This document shows, piece after piece, positions 6,084-9,072 of a stretch of DNA of 9,072 bases. How positions within the stretch are numbered: position 1 is the stretch's first letter; every line of letters starts with the position of its first letter. Made by a program: the position numbers and the translations under genes. Where the stretch lies: NCBI GenBank assembly GCA_036787065.1, contig DAIQPZ010000108.1, forward strand, positions 1 to 9,072, written 5' to 3'. The notes below the pieces were generated by a model. It searched no databases. It was not told where the DNA came from and saw nothing but the letters and a program-made list of their open reading frames with translations. Source of the stretch: JAJYIW01 sp036787065 (GTDB lineage Bacteria > Chloroflexota > Anaerolineae > Anaerolineales > Anaerolineaceae).

Positions 6084-6689
6084 TTAGCCACCGCCCTGGG
6101 CCAGAACCTGGTGGCAGGCGTCACATACTGGCTGAGTGCGCGCATCGACCATAAAACCGTTGTCGGAGGCGCCGTCGTGGGTGTGGGCTGCATGGCAGCT
6201 AGTACAACGTCCGGCGTTAGGGTCGGTGGCCTGCCAGCGCGACAGGAAGACATGAAAATGGTTATTGCGGTTTGCGCTGGCCGTGATCGCCGCTTCATGA
6301 CATTTCAGGCAGTTCGCATCGCTGAAGGGTGCGTACAGTTTGCTGGGTTGGGTGGCAGTGTTTGTGAAAAAGTGCATCGCGTTGAACGCCCCGCTAATTT
6401 CGGCCCCCACGCGGCCCGTCACCCCACTATCGGAATGGCAGTCGATACAGTGGGTGGTCTTGGTGGTATGGAAGGAAGCCAGGTCGACCGGCGCATTGGC
6501 GGTTGAGCGTTGAAAGAAAGTCGCTTCGGGCTGGGTGTGGCAGGAGGCGCAGAAACTGTCGGTCTGTTCCAGGCTCGCGCCGACTGAAAAACCGCCCACC
6601 GTCATCACCACAACCAGACCGGCCAGAATGCCTAGAATAAAAGGAAGTTTATTTTTCTTCTGATTAACCCGGATCGGTCTTTTTGCCAT
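6084..6689 (-). CDS. Membrane-anchored pentaheme cytochrome c, NapC/NirT-like
   Basis: This 201-residue c-type cytochrome has a basic N-terminus, one membrane helix (about 15-36) and an extracytoplasmic domain with five CXXCH heme sites: 47-51, 81-85, 127-131, 162-166 and 189-193. The single N-terminal anchor and the first motif in SFCASCH resemble NapC/NirT/NrfH proteins, which take electrons from quinol and pass them to periplasmic reductases. Typical NapC and NrfH bind four hemes, so the count of five is less usual. The spare histidines around 143-145 (HFH) and 169-171 (HTH) could be distal ligands. AAGGTG lies 5 bases before the ATG. No terminal reductase or cytochrome maturation gene is adjacent, so the partner is unknown. 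The C-terminal QGGG and stop directly meet a dispersed repeat, so the end of the gene may have been altered by it. The multiheme assignment is firm, the family less so. Confidence 0.88.
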   Translation of the reverse strand: MAKRPIRVNQKKNKLPFILGILAGLVVVMTVGGFSVGASLEQTDSFCASCHTQPEATFFQRSTANAPVDLASFHTTKTTHCIDCHSDSGVTGRVGAEISGAFNAMHFFTNTATQPSKLYAPFSDANCLKCHEAAITASANRNNHFHVFLSRWQATDPNAGRCTSCHAAHTHDGASDNGFMVDARTQPVCDACHQVLAQGGG

Positions 6690-6716
6690 GGCACACCTTC
6701 AAAATCAATTTAGGAT

Positions 6717-6763
6717 GTAACTGCCAGGCTCGTATGGGCAGTTACACAAGGATATGAATATCC
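6717..6763. promoter_or_regulatory. Two inverted repeats in the cytochrome leader
   Basis: GTAACTGCC (6717-6725) pairs with GGCAGTTAC (6737-6745) around 11 bases. Next to it lies GGATAT-GA-ATATCC (6750-6763). Both sit between the predicted promoter and the cytochrome start, so they would be either operator sites near the transcription start or leader hairpins. No specific regulator (for example FNR-type TTGAT..ATCAA) is recognised. Confidence 0.45.
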
Positions 6764-6774
6764 CAAATGCTACC

Positions 6775-6802
6775 ATATTACTTGAAAATCGGCTATTAAC
6801 AA
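6775..6802 (-). promoter_or_regulatory. Candidate promoter of the cytochrome gene
   Basis: On the minus strand, TTGTTA (6797-6802) and TAATAT (6775-6780) are 16 bp apart. Each matches the consensus at four of six positions. The surrounding DNA is AT-rich. Support is modest. Confidence 0.3.
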
Positions 6803-6867
6803 AATGAATTTTAAATGACAAAATTAATTGGGTAGAGAAATAGGCGTCGTGCCAATCCGCACCACCG

Positions 6868-7206
6868 CTACAAAAGCTTGAGCTCGCCGGTGACCTGGTC
6901 GATGTCTTCATCCGGCGCGGGGCCAAGGCCCAGGCAGGTGATCGTACCGGCAGGGATCACCGTGCGGCCGGCATCCTCGATCAGCAGCGCCGGTATTCCG
7001 AAAAGTGCCGCTTTGTTTAGCAGGGCCAGCAGCTCGGCTTCATCGGCGGCCTGGACCACCACCTTGGGCATGCCTTCTTCCAGCCAATCCGCGCGTGCCC
7101 TTGGCCGGGCTTCGAGGAAGGCGCCCACGGCGGCGTGCGCTACCTGGGCGGCCAGTTTGCCTTTAGGTAGGTGTAAAGCCCTGTTGACCACAATCACTTG
7201 CTTCAT
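6868..7206 (-). CDS. pth2: Peptidyl-tRNA hydrolase, Pth2 type
   Basis: This 112-residue enzyme would release tRNA from peptidyl-tRNA that has dropped off ribosomes. It is the Pth2 (archaeal/eukaryotic-type) fold, unrelated to bacterial Pth. Visible marks are MKQVIVVNRALHLPKGKLAAQ (split here as MKQVIVVNRAL and HLPKGKLAAQ), QVAHAAVGA (21-29), EDAGRTVIPAGTIT (77-90), LGLGPAP (92-98) and the C-terminal DQVTGELKLL (103-112). The length matches single-domain Pth2 proteins. ATG 7204-7206 is chosen because AAGGATG lies just upstream and the family starts here. An upstream in-frame start at 7350 would read through the palindrome and is rejected. It is transcribed divergently from lysC, and its candidate promoter boxes are TCTGAG (7261-7266) and TAAAAT (7238-7243) on the minus strand. 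Pth2 is sporadic in bacteria, so it may be an extra copy or an acquired gene. Confidence 0.85.
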   Translation of the reverse strand: MKQVIVVNRALHLPKGKLAAQVAHAAVGAFLEARPRARADWLEEGMPKVVVQAADEAELLALLNKAALFGIPALLIEDAGRTVIPAGTITCLGLGPAPDEDIDQVTGELKLL

Positions 7207-7237
7207 TAAACATCCTTGATGGTACAAGATCACCTGG

Positions 7238-7266
7238 ATTTTAACATAAAAAAGTAACTGCTCAGA
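7238..7266 (-). promoter_or_regulatory. Candidate pth2 promoter
   Basis: Read on the minus strand, TCTGAG (7261-7266) and TAAAAT (7238-7243) are separated by 17 bp. TCTGAG is a poor match to the usual -35 but is identical to the hexamer at the same distance upstream of the lysC -10. It overlaps the outer TGCTCA box of the palindromic module. Confidence 0.4.
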
Positions 7267-7363
7267 TTCCTGTGATAAAGACCCGAATTTTAGGTGTTTG
7301 CGTGTGCGAAGCACACGCAAACACCTAAAATTCGGCAACTTTCCTCGCATGTCTGAGCATTAC
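7254..7363. repeat. CCGAATT palindromic module, copy B, between pth2 and lysC
   Basis: The core has perfect 25-bp arms (7283-7307 and 7311-7335), starting CCGAATTTTAGGTG, around a GAA triloop closed by C-G. This is the GCGAAGC mini-hairpin known for exceptional stability. Outside each arm, after exactly 18 bp, lies the same box in mirror orientation: GTAACTGCTCA on the left (7254-7264) and TGAGCATTAC on the right (7354-7363). The core is related to 5293-5344. It lies in DNA between two divergent promoters, outside both predicted transcripts, which suggests a DNA-level role here. Confidence 0.75.
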
Positions 7364-7380
7364 GGTTTTGCTGATATAAT
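7352..7380 (+). promoter_or_regulatory. lysC promoter
   Basis: A perfect TATAAT (7375-7380) is preceded by TGA (7372-7374), making an extended -10 element. TCTGAG lies 17 bp further upstream (7352-7357). Transcription would start near 7387, giving a leader of about 26 bases. Confidence 0.65.
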
Positions 7381-7412
7381 TCGCTTTTAAAAATTTTGGT
7401 GTGGTGAATGCG

Positions 7413-8843
7413 ATGAATACAACTCCTTCCAATCCTACGTTGGTGATGAAATTTGGCGGTACCTCGGTCGGCTCGATTAAGGCCATGGCTCAGGCGGTTG
7501 AGATTGTGGTCAACTCGCTGGCGGCCTGGCCCCGCATGGTGGTGGTGGTCTCGGCCCTGTCTGGAGTAACCGACCGCCTGCTGGATAGCGCCAGCCAGGC
7601 TCTGGAGGGTGACGCGGCGCCGGCGCAGCGCGCGGCTGAGGACCTGACCCGCCTGCACGGTGAGATGTTGGAAGCACTTGTGGCCGATCCGGCCCGTCGT
7701 GAAGAAACGGGTAGTGAGATCCAACGGTTGATCGCCGAATTTTCAAGCCTGTGCCACGCTATCGCTGTGTTAGGTGAAGCCACTCCGCGCGCCATGGATG
7801 CCGTGGTCAGCCTGGGCGAGCGCATGTGTGTGCGCCTGATGGCCGCCGCGCTTGCATCGGCCGGTTCGCCGGCTCAGGCCGTGGATGCCACCGACCTGGT
7901 CATCACGGACGACACCTACCAATCCGCCCACCCCGATTTTGAAGCCACCTTACGCGCCTCTCGCATGGTGCTCCTGCCTATCCTGGATGCGGGGAGCGTC
8001 GCGGTGGTAACCGGCTTTATCGGCGCAACCCGCGCCGGCATTACCACCACCCTGGGACGCGGCGGTTCCGATTATACCGCGGCCATCCTGGGGGCAGCCC
8101 TGCCATCCAATGAAGTATGGATCTGGACGGACGTGGATGGTGTGATGACCACCGACCCTCGCCTGGCGCCAGACGCGCGCAGCATCCCCGAATTGTCATA
8201 CCGGGAGGTGAGCGAGCTGGCCTATTTTGGCGCCAAGGTGCTCCACCCCAAAACGATCCGCCCGGTAATCGAGGCCGGGATCGGACTGCGTGTGTGCAAT
8301 ACCTTCAACCCATCCCACCCGGGTACGCGCCTGGTCGCCGAGTTGGGCACTCCTCAGGCCGGCGTGGTGAAAGCAGTGACTGCCGTGCGCGGGCTGGCCC
8401 TGATCACCGTCGAGGGGCGTGGCATGATGGGCGTGCCGGGTATGGCGGCGCGCACCTTTGGGGCGGTGGCGGCCACTGGCATCAGTGTGCCGCTGATCAC
8501 CCAGGCGTCATCCGAGCAGTCGATCTGCTTTGCTGTCCCATTTGAGGCCTCCGGCCGCGTGATCGACGCCATCCACGCAGCCTTTATCCACGAAATCGTC
8601 AGCCGCGATATCGATCGGGTGTGGGCATCCGGCGAAGTGGGCATCATTACCGTGGTCGGTTCGGGCATGCGCAGTACGCCTGGCGTGGCTGGGCGCATTT
8701 TCACCGCCCTGGGGGGGTGCCTGGTGAACGTGATCGCCATTGCTCAAGGTTCGTCGGAAGTGGCGATCAGCCTGGTGGTAAGCTCGGATGAAATGAAGCC
8801 AGCGGTGTTGGCGCTTCATGATCTGATCATCAAAGGGTTGTAA
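7413..8843 (+). CDS. lysC: Aspartate kinase, monofunctional, two ACT domains
   Basis: This 476-residue cytoplasmic enzyme phosphorylates aspartate, the first step toward lysine, threonine, methionine and diaminopimelate. The kinase domain (about 9-310) has KFGGTS (13-18), TLGRGGSD (213-220), WTDVDGVMTTDPR (238-250) and ELAYFGAKVLHP (268-279). Two ACT regulatory domains follow (about 326-395 and 407-476), so feedback inhibition by lysine or threonine is likely. The ACT signatures LITQASSEQSI (362-372) and VIAIAQGSSEVAISLVV (near 440-456) resemble those of ThrA-type aspartate kinase-homoserine dehydrogenase more than E. coli LysC. The reading frame nevertheless ends in TAA right after ACT2, with no dehydrogenase. 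ATG 7413 is chosen because GGTG (7403-7406) lies 6 bases upstream. In-frame GTG codons at 7401 and 7404 are possible. It is divergent from pth2. No partner gene follows within the window. Confidence 0.93.
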   Translation: MNTTPSNPTLVMKFGGTSVGSIKAMAQAVEIVVNSLAAWPRMVVVVSALSGVTDRLLDSASQALEGDAAPAQRAAEDLTRLHGEMLEALVADPARREETGSEIQRLIAEFSSLCHAIAVLGEATPRAMDAVVSLGERMCVRLMAAALASAGSPAQAVDATDLVITDDTYQSAHPDFEATLRASRMVLLPILDAGSVAVVTGFIGATRAGITTTLGRGGSDYTAAILGAALPSNEVWIWTDVDGVMTTDPRLAPDARSIPELSYREVSELAYFGAKVLHPKTIRPVIEAGIGLRVCNTFNPSHPGTRLVAELGTPQAGVVKAVTAVRGLALITVEGRGMMGVPGMAARTFGAVAATGISVPLITQASSEQSICFAVPFEASGRVIDAIHAAFIHEIVSRDIDRVWASGEVGIITVVGSGMRSTPGVAGRIFTALGGCLVNVIAIAQGSSEVAISLVVSSDEMKPAVLALHDLIIKGL

Positions 8844-9007
8844 GTATTGAACAGGCATTTTATAATTGAGTTAAGGCCATCGAATACCTCTCCATGCCCT
8901 CCCCTGAAGGGTAGGAAAAATGAAGTTCTGTCTCCTGTCTCCCTGTGGGGCCTGGGGCATGTGCACTTGACTTTAGTGCCTTCACTATGACAATCGCGTG
9001 GTATATC
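8844..9007. other. Gene-free stretch after lysC
   Basis: No gene or convincing terminator is seen after lysC. CCCTGAAGGG gives only a short stem. Positions 8885-8915 (ACCTCTCC...CCCTCCCCTGAAGGG) read on the minus strand resemble the G-rich tails of the dispersed repeats at 93 and 6022. The similarity is loose. Confidence 0.4.
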
Positions 9008-9061
9008 ATTGCGAGGTTTTGCGAAACAATCTGGATTGCTTCGCAAAGCCTCCAATGACAA
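9008..9061. repeat. Palindromic intergenic repeat, copy 2
   Basis: The arms 9013-9031 and 9034-9052 surround TG, as in copy 1 at 28-67. The right arm is identical to that of copy 1. The left arm differs by two transitions, which leave one G-T wobble and one mismatch. The outer flanks TCATTGCGAG and CAATGACA extend the inverted repeat. The flank pattern is the same as in copy 1, confirming a dispersed family. Confidence 0.8.
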
Positions 9062-9072
9062 TTCCCTTGTTC

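Noticed and set aside
6111..6506. 131-residue plus-strand frame opposite the cytochrome
   Set aside because: It is antisense to five intact CXXCH motifs and has no start signals.
7207..7350. N-terminal extension of Pth2 to 7350
   Set aside because: It would translate the palindrome and promoter region, and the family start with a ribosome site is at 7206.
8816..9061. 81-residue minus-strand frame after lysC
   Set aside because: Its protein includes the translation of the palindromic repeat, a common false gene in genomes with this repeat, and it has no family match that I recognise.

Overview
The window looks like a chromosomal segment of a free-living bacterium, most plausibly a member of Chloroflexota (Anaerolineae-like). 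That placement is inference. It rests on the NarL-type kinase with a PDZ-like sensor, short palindromic repeats scattered between genes, an archaeal-type peptidyl-tRNA hydrolase and a multiheme cytochrome. No rRNA or tRNA gene was seen, and nothing marks a phage or an autonomous transposon.

Layout. Positions 1-876 hold no gene. They carry a hairpin repeat (28-67), a 40-bp tandem array (361-480), an imperfect long palindrome (about 480-635) and a second partial copy of the array and palindrome arm (654-729). Positions 877-4199 encode a two-component pair: a ten-helix membrane histidine kinase with a PDZ-like outer domain, then a NarL/FixJ response regulator with its own promoter region. Positions 4409-5062 encode a MOSC-domain protein closed by a very clear terminator. 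Positions 5395-5886 encode a SixA-type phosphohistidine phosphatase with a good promoter and a terminator. On the minus strand lie a membrane-anchored five-heme cytochrome c (6084-6689) and a Pth2-type peptidyl-tRNA hydrolase (6868-7206). Positions 7413-8843 encode aspartate kinase, divergent from pth2. A second copy of the first hairpin repeat ends the window (9013-9052).

How the genes relate. Only the kinase and regulator form an obvious functional unit. The remaining genes look like independent transcription units, each with its own promoter or terminator.

The most unusual signal is non-coding. A palindrome with CCGAATT/AATTCGG ends occurs upstream of sixA (5293-5344) and between pth2 and lysC (7283-7335). 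In both places the sequence GTAACTGCTCA lies exactly 18 bp outside the left arm. At the pth2/lysC site the arrangement is mirror-symmetric, and candidate -35 hexamers (TCTGAG) for the two divergent genes sit at equal distances from the hairpin centre. The three-part repeat complex at 344-729 is the second structure worth following.
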